This document shows, one piece after another, positions 54,355 to 63,891 of a stretch of DNA of 64,000 nt (position 1 is the stretch's first letter; each line of letters begins with the position of its first letter). Location: contig VGFT01000005.1 in the NCBI GenBank assembly GCA_016868775.1, positions 62,001-126,000 of the forward strand. The letters are read 5' to 3'. The notes beneath the pieces are model-generated. The model was not told the origin of the DNA, searched no databases, and saw nothing but the letters and a program-made list of their open reading frames with translations. Origin of the DNA: Bacteroidota bacterium. GTDB taxonomy: Bacteria > Bacteroidota > Bacteroidia > Chitinophagales > Chitinophagaceae. A program made the translations under genes and the position numbers.

Positions 54355-55350
54355 GTGAACAGTTTTGGCAGGTTGTTCCGGATACAAGTAATGGGCGAAT
54401 CGCACGGTGAATTCGTGGGCGTGGTGATCGATGGTTGTCCCGCTGGCCTTCCCTTATCAGCTGAAGACTTCTCCTCCGATATCGAACGGCGAAAAGGGGG
54501 CGTTCAAAAAGGTACTACGCCCCGTCAGGAGTCCGATTTTCCACGTCTTGTCACGGGGTTGTTTCAGGGAAAGACCACCGGCGCACCGGTAACGATCCTT
54601 TTTGCCAATGAAAATGTTCGCTCTTCTGATTATGAGAAACAAAGAGCCATTCCTCGTCCGGGTCATGCCGATTTTGTGGCCCATAAAAAATTTGGTGGGC
54701 ACGAAGATTTTCGTGGCAGCGGCCATTTCAGCGGGCGGCTGACACTTTGTTTGGTAGCGGCCGGGGTAGTGGCCAAAAAATTACTTTACGGTATCCACAT
54801 ACAGGCATCACTCATTGAGGTAGGGGGACTTCCAACGATCGAAGCAGGCATTGACCGGGCCGTTGCAGAGAAAGATAGCGTTGGAGGTATTGTGGAATGT
54901 CGGGCTGAGGGATTGCCAGTGGGACTGGGAGAGCCTTTCTTTGACTCGACCGAATCTTTATTGGCGCACCTGGCTTTCTCGATTCCGGCGGTAAAGGGCA
55001 TTGAATTTGGTTCGGGCTTTGCATCGGCGAAAATGACGGGTAGCACACACAATGATCCGATCGTTGATTCGAATGGCACTACGTCCAGTAACCATGCGGG
55101 CGGAATCGTAGGGGGGGTGACCAATGGAAATCCGTTGGTATTTCGTCTTGCGATCAAACCAACCTCTTCCACGCCTCGTGAGCAATCCTCTCTGAATTGG
55201 GAAACGGAAGAAACGGAAAATTTTTCTGTGAAAGGACGCCATGACCTATGTATTGCCCTGCGGGTGCCCGTGGTAGCAGAAGCGATCTTGGCAATCGTGC
55301 TGGCCGACCTAATGCTGCTGGAACAGCGGATTTCAAGGGTGACGGACTAG
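54355..55350 (+). CDS. aroC: Chorismate synthase
   Basis: 331 aa FMN-dependent enzyme giving chorismate. It starts with GTG (NSFGRLFRIQVMGESHG); RPGHADF and NHAGGIVGGVTNGNP are typical. The segment usually reading RSSARET here is GHFSGRLT, as in clostridial enzymes, so this is a divergent branch. It ends the aro cluster 9 bp after aroA; aroE is elsewhere and aroQ and aroK are not in the window. Confidence 0.93.
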   Translation: MNSFGRLFRIQVMGESHGEFVGVVIDGCPAGLPLSAEDFSSDIERRKGGVQKGTTPRQESDFPRLVTGLFQGKTTGAPVTILFANENVRSSDYEKQRAIPRPGHADFVAHKKFGGHEDFRGSGHFSGRLTLCLVAAGVVAKKLLYGIHIQASLIEVGGLPTIEAGIDRAVAEKDSVGGIVECRAEGLPVGLGEPFFDSTESLLAHLAFSIPAVKGIEFGSGFASAKMTGSTHNDPIVDSNGTTSSNHAGGIVGGVTNGNPLVFRLAIKPTSSTPREQSSLNWETEETENFSVKGRHDLCIALRVPVVAEAILAIVLADLMLLEQRISRVTD

Positions 55351-56048
55351 CTTCTTTGTTTTTTTAATTTGGCGAACGGGATGTCCAGGATCTCATATCG
55401 GATGGAGTCGGGCCAGCTATAATGCCACCATTCTTCCTCGTAGGCTTTGAATCCGTGTTTTTCCATTATGGTTCGCAACAGTGCTCTGTTGTTTAATATA
55501 TGAACCGGTAAGGCACGGAATTGATGATGGGCGGTGTCGCTGAAATGGTCAAACCCTGTGCCCATGTCCAATTCGGTTCCATCATTTGTTTGGATAAGGG
55601 TCAGATCCACTGCAATGCCTCGGTTGTGTCCGCTACCCTTGGCAGGATTGGCCACGTACCGTTCATCTCCAATCAGTTCCCAAAAAGCAACCGTGACCCC
55701 ATAGGGTCGGTATGCATCCCAGATTTTGATGCCCAGTCCGCTGCTCTGCAACTCCTCCTGCACCCGTTTTAGTGCCAGGGCCGGTTGTTTCCTCAGATAC
55801 GTTGTTCGGGTTCGCGCGGGGTACATGTTTTGGCGGACAAAGTTATTTTTACTGGCATACCGGAGGTCATATATCAGATTTGGGCAGACGGATTTAAGCT
55901 CCACCAGCTGTTGGTCCTCATCCTTTTGTACGGTTTTTTGCAAATCTTGTATGCTTCGGCAAACAGTCAATTGGGCTTGCAGAATGCTTATTCGGGATAG
56001 GCAGGGCTGCAGCAGACAGAAAACAAGGAAGGGGAGACGCGGCGGCAT
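55347..56048 (-). CDS. D-alanyl-D-alanine dipeptidase (VanX/DdpX family)
   Basis: About 233 aa Zn peptidase. A signal peptide (LPFLVFCLLQPCLS) is followed by IYDLRYASKNNF, IWDAYRPYG with the catalytic Arg, GSGHNRGIAVDLTL with Zn-binding His and Asp, and EEWWHYSW with the catalytic Glu and third Zn-His. Exported, so it probably recycles D-Ala-D-Ala from peptidoglycan rather than conferring vancomycin resistance, which would need vanH/vanA neighbours that are absent. Its stop shares CTAG with aroC. Confidence 0.9.
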   Translation of the reverse strand: MPPRLPFLVFCLLQPCLSRISILQAQLTVCRSIQDLQKTVQKDEDQQLVELKSVCPNLIYDLRYASKNNFVRQNMYPARTRTTYLRKQPALALKRVQEELQSSGLGIKIWDAYRPYGVTVAFWELIGDERYVANPAKGSGHNRGIAVDLTLIQTNDGTELDMGTGFDHFSDTAHHQFRALPVHILNNRALLRTIMEKHGFKAYEEEWWHYSWPDSIRYEILDIPFAKLKKQRS

Positions 56049-56166
56049 TGGGGATATGTTTGGGGTAAAAATAGGTTGCAACCCTATGAAAATTAGACAA
56101 ATAATTTATTTTCGGATGTAGTTCATACCCGTTATTTTTGCTTAGCTTAAACCAAACTGTCTGTCT

Positions 56167-57495
56167 ATGAAGAAGGTCCTTTACGTGATCGCTCTGTTCT
56201 TCATGATTCCTTCTGGAACATCTGCTCAAAACAAGCCATTGTTACCAAAATCGCTCGGGGCGAATTTTTTCTTTAATGATTTCGTTACCCCCCAACGGAT
56301 CCGAACCACTTCGCTGAATCAGGTTTTGGCCAACAAGCGATTTGCCCGCATGCGGGAAATGACATCCGGATTAGCGATCACCTACATGAAGGGAATTCGC
56401 CCACACCTGGATATGTCTGCTAACCTAGGGGCATCCTTTTTGCGTTACCCCATGCCCGGCAGGGAGTTTACAAACAACAGCTTGCTTCTGGAGGCAACCG
56501 CTAGCATGCATTTCAAAATGACCACGGAGGCCTATTGGGTGCAGCCCTACTTGATCGCGGGTGTTTCGACGCATAAATATCGTTCGTACTACGGTGCGAC
56601 CCTGCCCTTGGGCATGGGGTTCAAAATTAATTTTCAAGACGATACGCACCTCTTCGTAAACTCGACCTACCGAGTGCCTGTCACAACCGAGTCCGCAAAT
56701 TACCATCTTCAGCACAGCATAGGTGTTGTTAGCAACCTGACCAAAAAGAAGAAGCCTGAAATTAAAATGCCTGATTTGCCTGTACTACCCACTGACAGCG
56801 ACAAAGACGGAATTATTGATGCTGAGGATAAATGCCCGACCGTTCCTGGTTTAGCAAAATACCAAGGCTGCCCCATTCCGGATTCTGACAATGACGGAAT
56901 CAACGACGAGCAGGATAAATGTCCAACTGTGCCGGGTATTGCCAAGTACCAGGGATGTCCGATTCCGGACAGCGATGGAGATGGGGTAAACGATGAAACA
57001 GATAAATGCCCCACTGTTCCGGGTATTGCCCGTTACAACGGCTGTCTCATTCCGGATACGGACGGAGATGGAGTAAACGATGAGCTGGATAAATGTCCTT
57101 CCGAAAAGGGATCCTCGTCCAACAATGGTTGCCCGCTGCTGGAAGAGGTGGCTGAGTATAATTTTGACTTCCGTAAAGTTCAATTTGCCTTAGGCAGCGA
57201 CGCTCTTACCAAGGTAGCCAAAGCAGAACTGGATAAAGCCGCTAAGATCATGGGAGAACATCCCGATATCAAGGTCTCCGTTGAAGGGCATACCGACAAT
57301 ACCGGTAGCGACGCTTTCAACCAGAGCTTATCAGAACGACGCGCGGCTTCAGTAAAAAATTATATTGTGGCCAAGGGTGTTTCGGCTGACAGAATCAAAA
57401 CCAAAGGATTCGGAGAGACCCTACCGATCTCGACCAATAACACGGCTGCCGGTCGGGCACTGAATCGCCGGGTTGAATTCAAGTCTGCCAACTAA
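56167..57495 (+). CDS. OmpA-family outer-membrane protein with TSP3 repeats
   Basis: 442 aa. A signal peptide ([18 protein letters not shown]) and a beta-barrel-like N-terminal half are followed by about four thrombospondin type 3 calcium-binding repeats ([27 protein letters not shown]) and a C-terminal OmpA domain that binds peptidoglycan ([25 protein letters not shown]). It would tether the outer membrane to the cell wall. A TATTTTTG box lies about 30 bp upstream and a strong terminator follows. Confidence 0.93.
   Translation: MKKVLYVIALFFMIPSGTSAQNKPLLPKSLGANFFFNDFVTPQRIRTTSLNQVLANKRFARMREMTSGLAITYMKGIRPHLDMSANLGASFLRYPMPGREFTNNSLLLEATASMHFKMTTEAYWVQPYLIAGVSTHKYRSYYGATLPLGMGFKINFQDDTHLFVNSTYRVPVTTESANYHLQHSIGVVSNLTKKKKPEIKMPDLPVLPTDSDKDGIIDAEDKCPTVPGLAKYQGCPIPDSDNDGINDEQDKCPTVPGIAKYQGCPIPDSDGDGVNDETDKCPTVPGIARYNGCLIPDTDGDGVNDELDKCPSEKGSSSNNGCPLLEEVAEYNFDFRKVQFALGSDALTKVAKAELDKAAKIMGEHPDIKVSVEGHTDNTGSDAFNQSLSERRAASVKNYIVAKGVSADRIKTKGFGETLPISTNNTAAGRALNRRVEFKSAN
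56797..57108 (+). repeat. Tandem TSP3-type repeats (about 81 bp unit)
   Basis: Inside the OmpA gene, DxDxDGxxD-x-x-DKCP-x-VPG-x-A-x-Y-x-GCPIP recurs about four times at 27-residue steps. Base identity between copies is moderate, so the array is older than the lipoprotein repeats. Confidence 0.85.
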
Positions 57496-57513
57496 GCTTT
57501 TTAATACGCTTGA

Positions 57514-57540
57514 AAACCCCGCCTCGGCGGGGTTTTTCTT
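57514..57540 (+). terminator. Intrinsic terminator before fusA
   Basis: AAACCCCGCC pairs with GGCGGGGTTT, followed by a T-rich tract. It separates the OmpA transcript from fusA. Confidence 0.9.
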
Positions 57541-57655
57541 TTTTCGGCAGCCTATCTCGAATTCGCTTTGGTCAGGAAAAACGGATGTTTTTTCCTACTT
57601 TTGCGCCGCCTTAAGGAGAAACCGTAGCAGGCACAAACCCAGAAAAACACCTTTT

Positions 57656-59800
57656 ATGGCTGACCTGAAATACCAACGGAATTTTGGTATCGCGGCACAC
57701 ATCGATGCCGGTAAAACCACCACCACGGAGCGTATCCTTCGTTACACCGGCATGATTCACCGCATCGGTGAGGTACATGACGGAGCGGCCACCACCGACT
57801 GGATGGAGCAAGAAAAGGAGCGTGGGATTACCATCACTTCCGCCGCCGTAAGCTGTCAGTGGAATTTCCCCACCGTGCTGGGCAAGGCTACCCCCGATAC
57901 CAAAAAATTCTATTTTAACATCATCGATACGCCTGGTCACGTTGACTTCACTGTAGAGGTAGAACGTTCCATGCGGGTGCTGGACGGACTGATCGCGCTG
58001 TTCTCCGCAGTCGATGGGGTTGAGCCCCAGTCCGAGACAGTATGGCGTCAGGCAAACCGTTACGGTGTACCCCGTATTGGTTTTGTCAATAAAATGGACC
58101 GTGCCGGAGCCGACTTTCTAAACGTGGTAAAACAAGTGAAAGAAATGCTCGGATCCAAAGCCGTGCCCCTGCAGTTGCCCATCGGTGCGGAAGATAATTT
58201 CAAAGGCGTGGTGGACTTGATCAAGATGAAGGGAATCATCTGGCACATGGAAACCGAAGGAATGACTTTTGACGAGGTGGATATTCCTGCCGACATGGTC
58301 GAAGAAGCCAATGAATGGCGCGCTTCCCTGGTAGAGGCCGTGGCCGAGTACGATGATAAATTGATGGAGAAATTCTTTGAAGATCCCAATAGTATCAGTG
58401 AAGACGAGATCCATGAGGCGATCCGCAAGGCCACCATCGATCTCAGCATTGTTCCGATGATGTGTGGTTCTTCCTTTAAGAATAAAGGCGTACAAACAGC
58501 GCTTGACGGAGTTTGCCGCTACCTGCCCTCACCGGTGGATATTCCCGATACCATCGGGACCAACCCCGATACGGGTGAGCAGGTCACTCGTAAGGCAGAT
58601 CCCAAAGAACCCTTCGCTGCCCTTGCCTTTAAGATCATGACCGATCCGTTTGTTGGCCGTTTGGCCTTCTTCCGTGCCTACTCCGGCCACCTCGATGCCG
58701 GTTCATATGTATTGAATGTGCGCAGCGGGAAGAAGGAGCGGATCAGCCGGATCATGAAGATGTTCGCCAATAAGCAAAATCCGATCGATTTCATCGAAGC
58801 CGGTGACATCGGAGCCGCGGTTGGTTTCAAGGAGATCAAGACCGGAGATACGCTCTGCGATGAAAATCATCCCATCACCCTCGAGAACATGTTTATTCCC
58901 GAGCCGGTGATCGCGATTGCGGTAGAACCCAAGACGCAAGCCGACGTAGATAAAATGGGTATGGCGATCGCCAAGCTCGTAGAAGAAGATCCTACCCTTC
59001 GGGTAAATACCGATGAAGAGACCGGACAAACCATTCTTCGTGGAATGGGTGAATTGCACCTGGAGATCATCATCGACCGGATGCGTCGTGAATTCAAAGT
59101 AGAGGTAAACCAAGGAGCTCCACAGGTGGCATATAAGGAGGCCTTTACGTCTACGATCGAACACCGGGAGACCTTGAAGAAGCAAACCGGAGGCCGTGGT
59201 AAGTTTGCCGACATCGTCTTCAGCCTCGGGCCCGTAGATGCCGAGTGGCAAACAGAAAATCAGGACAAGAACTATCAGTTCGTCAATGATATTTTCGGAG
59301 GTTCCATTCCCCGTGAGTTTGTGCCCGCCATCCAAAAAGGATTCGAGCAATCTATGACTACCGGGGTGCTGGCCAACTATCCTGTGGCCAACATGAAGAT
59401 CCGTGTGTTCGACGGAAGTTTCCACGCGGTCGACTCCGACTCCATGTCATTCGAACTTTGTGCCAAGCAAGGTTTCCGCGAGGCGGCCCGTAAAGCCAAG
59501 CCCGTATTGTTGGAGCCCATTATGCGCGTCGAGGTGGTTACCCCCGATCAGTACATGGGAGATGTAACTGGAGACCTTAACCGTCGTCGTGGAATGATGG
59601 AGGGAATGGACAGCCGTGCCGGTGCTCAAGTCATCAAGGCCAAAGTTCCGCTCAGTGAAATGTTTGGATATGTAACCCAACTGCGCTCACTGAGTTCGGG
59701 CCGCGCCTCCTCAACGATGGAGTTCTCTCATTACAACCCCGCGCCGAACAACATTGCCGAAGAAGTTATTGCCAAGGTGAAAGGGAAAGCGAATGCCTAA
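57656..59800 (+). CDS. fusA: Elongation factor G
   Basis: 714 aa GTPase driving translocation. The G domain has [40 protein letters not shown] and NKMDRAGAD, and domains II-V follow at normal length. The track ORF starting 57473 runs through the OmpA terminator; the ATG at 57656 ([11 protein letters not shown]) is the family start. TACTTTTG at 57596-57603 is the likely -7 box. Neither rpsL-rpsG nor tuf adjoins it. Confidence 0.98.
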   Translation: MADLKYQRNFGIAAHIDAGKTTTTERILRYTGMIHRIGEVHDGAATTDWMEQEKERGITITSAAVSCQWNFPTVLGKATPDTKKFYFNIIDTPGHVDFTVEVERSMRVLDGLIALFSAVDGVEPQSETVWRQANRYGVPRIGFVNKMDRAGADFLNVVKQVKEMLGSKAVPLQLPIGAEDNFKGVVDLIKMKGIIWHMETEGMTFDEVDIPADMVEEANEWRASLVEAVAEYDDKLMEKFFEDPNSISEDEIHEAIRKATIDLSIVPMMCGSSFKNKGVQTALDGVCRYLPSPVDIPDTIGTNPDTGEQVTRKADPKEPFAALAFKIMTDPFVGRLAFFRAYSGHLDAGSYVLNVRSGKKERISRIMKMFANKQNPIDFIEAGDIGAAVGFKEIKTGDTLCDENHPITLENMFIPEPVIAIAVEPKTQADVDKMGMAIAKLVEEDPTLRVNTDEETGQTILRGMGELHLEIIIDRMRREFKVEVNQGAPQVAYKEAFTSTIEHRETLKKQTGGRGKFADIVFSLGPVDAEWQTENQDKNYQFVNDIFGGSIPREFVPAIQKGFEQSMTTGVLANYPVANMKIRVFDGSFHAVDSDSMSFELCAKQGFREAARKAKPVLLEPIMRVEVVTPDQYMGDVTGDLNRRRGMMEGMDSRAGAQVIKAKVPLSEMFGYVTQLRSLSSGRASSTMEFSHYNPAPNNIAEEVIAKVKGKANA

Positions 59801-59820
59801 ATTTCGCTTATGAAATAGTG

Positions 59821-59850
59821 AATCCCGACCCCTTCCGGTCGGGATTTTTT
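59821..59850 (+). terminator. Intrinsic terminator after fusA
   Basis: AATCCCGACC pairs with GGTCGGGATT around CCTTCC, followed by a T tract. It isolates fusA from the S10 cluster. Confidence 0.92.
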
Positions 59851-60568
59851 ATATCCAATTCATCTTGATGTGATCGATTCGGTTTGATCGAAGTTGTGCT
59901 CGGATCTTTTCTAGCGCAGGCACTTGCTCGGGGATCTTTGTCTCATGTGTTTCCACATACATTCGGCCGAATAAGTCCCAAGCGTTTTCGGCCAAGATCT
60001 TTTCAAGGATAGCGATTTCGGCACCTTCTACGTCAAGCTTGATCAGCGACACGGGATTGGGTTGGGATCTCAGAAACGCGATCAGGTCGATCAGCTTGAC
60101 AGGTCTGCTTTTCGTAGCATCCACATTTGTTTTCTGAGCGATGAGCGAAGACCCAACCGTGAAGGCAGTATCTTCTTCGCTTCCCTGCGCATGATCGAAT
60201 AGGGGGAGGGTGGCCTCCTGATTCCATACGCCCTCGTTTCTTAATTGAACATTCGACAGGTGGCCGCATCGGCGTTGCAGGACTTTAAAAGCTCGGGGGT
60301 CGGGTTCAAAAGCAATGATGGTGGCACCCGTAGTAGCGAGGAGCCGGGTGATTAATCCCACATTCGCCCCGCAGTCCAACACGACATCTCCCTTCCTCAG
60401 CCGAAGCCAATCAGGAATGAGTTTCACATAACTGATCGCGATGGCACCGGTATTGAGAAGTTTTCGTTTCAGCAGCGCAAGTCGAATCGGCATGGGTTCA
60501 AATCTACTTGGATTCGTCCAACGAATTTTTGAGAAGTACTTGAAGACCGATAGTGCCTCTCGCAGCAC
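59849..60568 (-). CDS. FkbM-family S-adenosylmethionine methyltransferase
   Basis: 239 aa Rossmann-fold methyltransferase. Motif I is VLDCGANVGLITRLLA, with AFEPDPRAF as the following acidic strand and SLIKLDVEGAEIAILEKIL as the FkbM-type second half. Substrate unknown; relatives methylate sugars in glycans or secondary metabolites. It lies alone on the minus strand between fusA and rpsJ, which in many bacteria are near neighbours, so it looks like an inserted gene. Confidence 0.85.
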   Translation of the reverse strand: MLREALSVFKYFSKIRWTNPSRFEPMPIRLALLKRKLLNTGAIAISYVKLIPDWLRLRKGDVVLDCGANVGLITRLLATTGATIIAFEPDPRAFKVLQRRCGHLSNVQLRNEGVWNQEATLPLFDHAQGSEEDTAFTVGSSLIAQKTNVDATKSRPVKLIDLIAFLRSQPNPVSLIKLDVEGAEIAILEKILAENAWDLFGRMYVETHETKIPEQVPALEKIRAQLRSNRIDHIKMNWI

Positions 60569-60680
60569 CGCCCAAAAACACCAAGCTCTTTCCGGAGACG
60601 CTCAGTCAATAGGTTCTGATATATAGCGCCATCGGTGTTGGTGCATTTTGGAGTTTCGATTTAGGTGATATTTATTTAGC

Positions 60681-60743
60681 ATGCTGGATTTCAGCAACTT
60701 AGAGGAAAACTGGGCAGCCCGGGTGACTGCGATTCTGGCGTAA
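60681..60743 (+). other. Tiny ORF in the fkbM-rpsJ gap (20 codons)
   Basis: ATG to TAA, MLDFSNLEENWAARVTAILA, within the 253-bp gap ahead of rpsJ. No ribosome-binding site, and it ends 42 bp before the rpsJ promoter. More likely chance or debris of an older gene than a translated leader peptide. Confidence 0.2.
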
Positions 60744-60760
60744 AAATTAGTCGACAACTA

Positions 60761-60792
60761 TTTGGTTGCTACCAACTTGTGACTTACCTTTG
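60761..60792 (+). promoter_or_regulatory. Predicted promoter of the S10 cluster
   Basis: TTTG at 60761-60764 and TACCTTTG at 60785-60792 have an exact 20-bp spacer, as before rpsL. A small palindrome TTGGT-TGCT-ACCAA overlaps the -33 element. Confidence 0.78.
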
Positions 60793-60821
60793 CATCCCCT
60801 AAACAAAAGGGACCCACAAAC

Positions 60822-61127
60822 ATGTCGCAGCGTATACGTATCAAGTTGCAGTCTTACGATCACAATCTGGTCGACAAATCGGCCGAGAAGATCGTTAAGA
60901 CCGTGCGCAGTACCGGAGCGGTGGTCACCGGCCCCATTCCTCTGCCCACACACCGTAGGATCTTTACGGTGTTGCGTTCGCCTCACGTCAACAAGAAGAG
61001 TCGTGAGCAGTTTCAACTGGCAACCCACAAACGCCTGTTGGATATTTATACGTCTACCAGTCGCACCGTAGACGCGCTGAGCAAATTGGATTTACCGAGT
61101 GGGGTTGAAGTCGAGATCAAGGCCTAA
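60822..61127 (+). CDS. rpsJ: 30S ribosomal protein S10
   Basis: 101 aa; 30S head protein, also the NusE transcription-antitermination subunit. [25 protein letters not shown] and [29 protein letters not shown] are characteristic. It starts the S10 cluster, but an unusual 232-nt gap separates it from rplC. Confidence 0.98.
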   Translation: MSQRIRIKLQSYDHNLVDKSAEKIVKTVRSTGAVVTGPIPLPTHRRIFTVLRSPHVNKKSREQFQLATHKRLLDIYTSTSRTVDALSKLDLPSGVEVEIKA

Positions 61128-61359
61128 CCGCTTTTCTCGCAACGTTCTTATTGTTCGAACACGTAATTAAATAGTCATCTCTCAATTTGCCTACGGCAGA
61201 AAAAAGAGCGCTGACTGATTCACATAAAACAAGCCATTCAGGGTTTGTTTACCGTCGGTACTTCCCCAGAAAGGAAAAGGTCGACGGCGAAACGGGGATT
61301 GAAGTCTGGTTTATACCACCGGATTGTCCCGATACCCTGGAGGCATAAACGAAAGGTTT
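61128..61359 (+). promoter_or_regulatory. Structured 232-nt spacer between rpsJ and rplC
   Basis: No gene fits. Two adjacent hairpins are visible: AAACAAGCC/GGTTTGTTT (61227-61250, loop ATTCAG) and CCGTCG/CGACGG with inner TTCC/GGAA (61252-61287); a smaller TGGT/ACCA stem within GGGA...TCCC follows (61295-61330). None has a T-run, so they look like an RNA leader of rplC rather than a terminator. Autogenous control by L3 or L4 is a speculation. Confidence 0.45.
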
Positions 61360-61977
61360 ATGAAAGGTATCATTGGGAAGAAAATCGGAATGACCAGCAT
61401 CTTCGACTCCGCAGGCAAGCAGACCGCCTGTACCATTATCGAAGCGGGCCCCTGTGTGGTGACCCAGGTCAAAACCCAAGCGTCTGACGGCTACAACGCC
61501 CTTCAGCTTTCCTATGGCGACAAAAAAGAGAAACACGCTACCAAAGCGGCGGTGAATCATTTTGCCAAATCTCAAACCACTCCCAAAAAAGTTTCCCGCG
61601 AATTCCGTGACTTTTCTATGGAGAAATCACTCGGGGAGACCATTACCGTAGACATTTTCGCCGAAGGCGATAAGGTCGAAGTAGTGGGCACCACGAAGGG
61701 TAAGGGATTTCAAGGGGTAGTGAAGCGTCACGGGTTTAGTGGGGTTGGACAGCAAAGCCACGGTCAGCACGATCGTCAGCGTGCTCCCGGATCGTTGGGT
61801 AACTCCTCTGATGCGAGCCGGGTCATGAAAGGCATGCGCATGGCAGGTCGGATGGGAACTGACCGGGTAAAGATGAAAGGGCTGCAGGTGGTTAAGATCT
61901 TCCCCGACAAAAACTACATTTTGGTGAGCGGGTCTGTTCCTGGTCACAATGGTTCCATTGTATACATTCAGAAATAA
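61360..61977 (+). CDS. rplC: 50S ribosomal protein L3
   Basis: 205 aa. [31 protein letters not shown] at the N-terminus and [19 protein letters not shown] with [34 protein letters not shown] in the central loop that reaches the peptidyl transferase centre. The track start at 61324 adds 12 residues; MKGIIGKK at 61360 is correct. First gene after the structured spacer. Confidence 0.98.
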   Translation: MKGIIGKKIGMTSIFDSAGKQTACTIIEAGPCVVTQVKTQASDGYNALQLSYGDKKEKHATKAAVNHFAKSQTTPKKVSREFRDFSMEKSLGETITVDIFAEGDKVEVVGTTKGKGFQGVVKRHGFSGVGQQSHGQHDRQRAPGSLGNSSDASRVMKGMRMAGRMGTDRVKMKGLQVVKIFPDKNYILVSGSVPGHNGSIVYIQK

Positions 61978-62014
61978 TCCGGCGAACAAACCAACCGCCG
62001 ACAAACGATAAAGT

Positions 62015-62641
62015 ATGAAACTCGATGTATTGAATAGCCAGGGAAAATCAACCGGACGTTCCGTGGAACTTCCGGAGGAGATCTTTGGTGCCGAGCCCAA
62101 TGATCACGTGATCTATTTGGCCGTCAAACAATATTTGGCTGCACAGCGCCAGGGAACGCACAAGGTAAAGACCCGAGCGGAGGTCAAAGGAGCCAGTCGC
62201 AAATTGCACAAGCAAAAGGGAACGGGGGGAAGCCGTAAGGGAAACATCCGCAACCCGCTGTACAAGGGGGGTGGTACCATTTTTGGTCCCAAGCCCCACA
62301 GCTACGACATCAAACTGAACCGTAAGGTGAAAGATCTTGCCAAGATCTCTGCGCTTAGCTACAAAGCCAAAGAGCAAGCGATCGTGGTGTTGGAAGACCT
62401 GAAAATGGACACCCCCAAGACCAAGGAATTCGTGGGCATCCTGCGCAACCTGAACATCGGCGAGAAGAAAGTCATGTATGTACAACCCGAGCACAACCTC
62501 GAGCTGGAGATGTCGATGCGCAACGTGCCCACCGTACAAGGGGTGATGCTGAGCGACATCAATACCTATGACATCGTAAATGCCGACGTGTTGGTCCTTA
62601 CGGAAAGCGCAGCCAAGATCTTTTCTGACAACGAAGCCTAA
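62015..62641 (+). CDS. rplD: 50S ribosomal protein L4
   Basis: 208 aa; lines the exit tunnel near the macrolide site. The tunnel loop with GASRKLHKQKGTGGSRKGNIRNPLYKGGGTIFGPKPHSY is intact. In gamma-proteobacteria L4 also represses its own operon; whether that holds here is unknown. 37 bp after rplC. Confidence 0.97.
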   Translation: MKLDVLNSQGKSTGRSVELPEEIFGAEPNDHVIYLAVKQYLAAQRQGTHKVKTRAEVKGASRKLHKQKGTGGSRKGNIRNPLYKGGGTIFGPKPHSYDIKLNRKVKDLAKISALSYKAKEQAIVVLEDLKMDTPKTKEFVGILRNLNIGEKKVMYVQPEHNLELEMSMRNVPTVQGVMLSDINTYDIVNADVLVLTESAAKIFSDNEA

Positions 62642-62673
62642 ACCACAGACATTAACGATTCAAACGATATTCA

Positions 62674-62973
62674 ATGAAACTGAGCGAAGTACTGATCAAG
62701 CCCATCCTGACCGAAAAGGCAAACAACCAACAGGAGAAGCTGCGCCGCTATGCCTTCAAAGTGGCTCGCAAGGCTAACAAGCTGGAGATCAAAAAAGCGG
62801 TTGAGAGTTTTTACGGCGTTTCCGTGACCTCCGTGAACACTTCCGTGGTGCCGGGCAAGCACAAAAGCCGGTTTACCAAATCCGGCGTGATCGAAGGACG
62901 CAAGCCGGCCTATAAAAAAGCCTTTGTTACAGTAGCGAAAGGGGAGACCATCGATCTGTACGCCAGTATTTAA
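62674..62973 (+). CDS. rplW: 50S ribosomal protein L23
   Basis: 99 aa, at the tunnel exit where trigger factor and SRP dock. Begins MKLSEVLIKPILTEKANNQQE and includes the AVESFYGVSVTSVNT segment. Order between L4 and L2 is the canonical one. Confidence 0.97.
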   Translation: MKLSEVLIKPILTEKANNQQEKLRRYAFKVARKANKLEIKKAVESFYGVSVTSVNTSVVPGKHKSRFTKSGVIEGRKPAYKKAFVTVAKGETIDLYASI

Positions 62974-63026
62974 TTAAAAAATGAATGGCCGCAACAGCCG
63001 CAAATGTTGATTTAAAATAAAAGAAC

Positions 63027-63863
63027 ATGGCACTTAAGAAATTCAAACCCATCACCGCCGGAACCCGTTGGCGCATTGGCAATGCCTATGCAGAGGTGAC
63101 AACCAACGTTCCGGAAAAAACCTTGGTGGAACCCAAACCCCGCACGGGCGGACGGAATTCTTCCGGACACTTATCCATGCGTTATCGGGGTGGCGGACAT
63201 AAAAAGAAATACCGCCTCATCGACTTCAAGCGGAACAAAACCGGATTGGCCGAAGTGGTTTCAATCGAATACGATCCGAACCGTACGGCGTTCATCGCCT
63301 TGTTGCAGTATGCCTACGGAGAGAAGCGTTACATCCTGGCCCCGCAAGGGTTGCAGGTAGGTGCCAAAGTGGAAAGTGGAAAAGACGTGGCGCCGGAATT
63401 GGGCAATGCCCTTCCCATGCGCAACATGCCCTTGGGTACCAACATTCACAACATTGAGATACAACCCGGACAGGGTGGCAAATTGGCTCGAAGTGCCGGT
63501 TCTTCGGCGCAGCTGACCAATAAGGAAGATCGCTATGCGATCCTGAAAATGCCTTCCGGAGAACTCCGCAAGGTGCTCATCGATGGATACGCAACGGTAG
63601 GCGTGGTCAGCAACAGCGATCACAGTTTGCAAAGCATGGGTAAGGCCGGTCGCAACCGTTGGAAAGGCATAAAGCCCCGTAACCGAGGCGTGGCCATGAA
63701 CCCGGTTGATCACCCGATGGGGGGTGGTGAAGGAAAGGCCTCTGGTGGACAGCCTCGCAGCCGCAATGGTCAGTACTCTCGTGGTCTGAAGACTCGTACC
63801 AAGGGTAAGGCCAGCGACAAGCTGATCATCCAACGCAAGAACGGAAGCAAGATCGCTAAATAA
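63027..63863 (+). CDS. rplB: 50S ribosomal protein L2
   Basis: 278 aa; needed for subunit association and peptidyl transfer. [20 protein letters not shown], then the C-terminal [29 protein letters not shown] containing the conserved His of the active-centre loop. Normal length and position. Confidence 0.98.
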   Translation: MALKKFKPITAGTRWRIGNAYAEVTTNVPEKTLVEPKPRTGGRNSSGHLSMRYRGGGHKKKYRLIDFKRNKTGLAEVVSIEYDPNRTAFIALLQYAYGEKRYILAPQGLQVGAKVESGKDVAPELGNALPMRNMPLGTNIHNIEIQPGQGGKLARSAGSSAQLTNKEDRYAILKMPSGELRKVLIDGYATVGVVSNSDHSLQSMGKAGRNRWKGIKPRNRGVAMNPVDHPMGGGEGKASGGQPRSRNGQYSRGLKTRTKGKASDKLIIQRKNGSKIAK

Positions 63864-63891
63864 TAACCGCACAAACGAATAAGAAAAACAT

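Noticed and set aside
55347-56048. Vancomycin-resistance element (vanX)
   Set aside because: The gene is a VanX-family dipeptidase but is exported and has no vanH, vanA or vanRS neighbours, so resistance is not supported.
57473-57655. 61-residue extension of EF-G
   Set aside because: It reads through a strong intrinsic terminator and the likely fusA promoter; EF-G starts at MADLKYQRN.
61245-61487. 80-aa ORF in the rpsJ-rplC gap
   Set aside because: It runs out of frame far into rplC and shows no domain or start signal.
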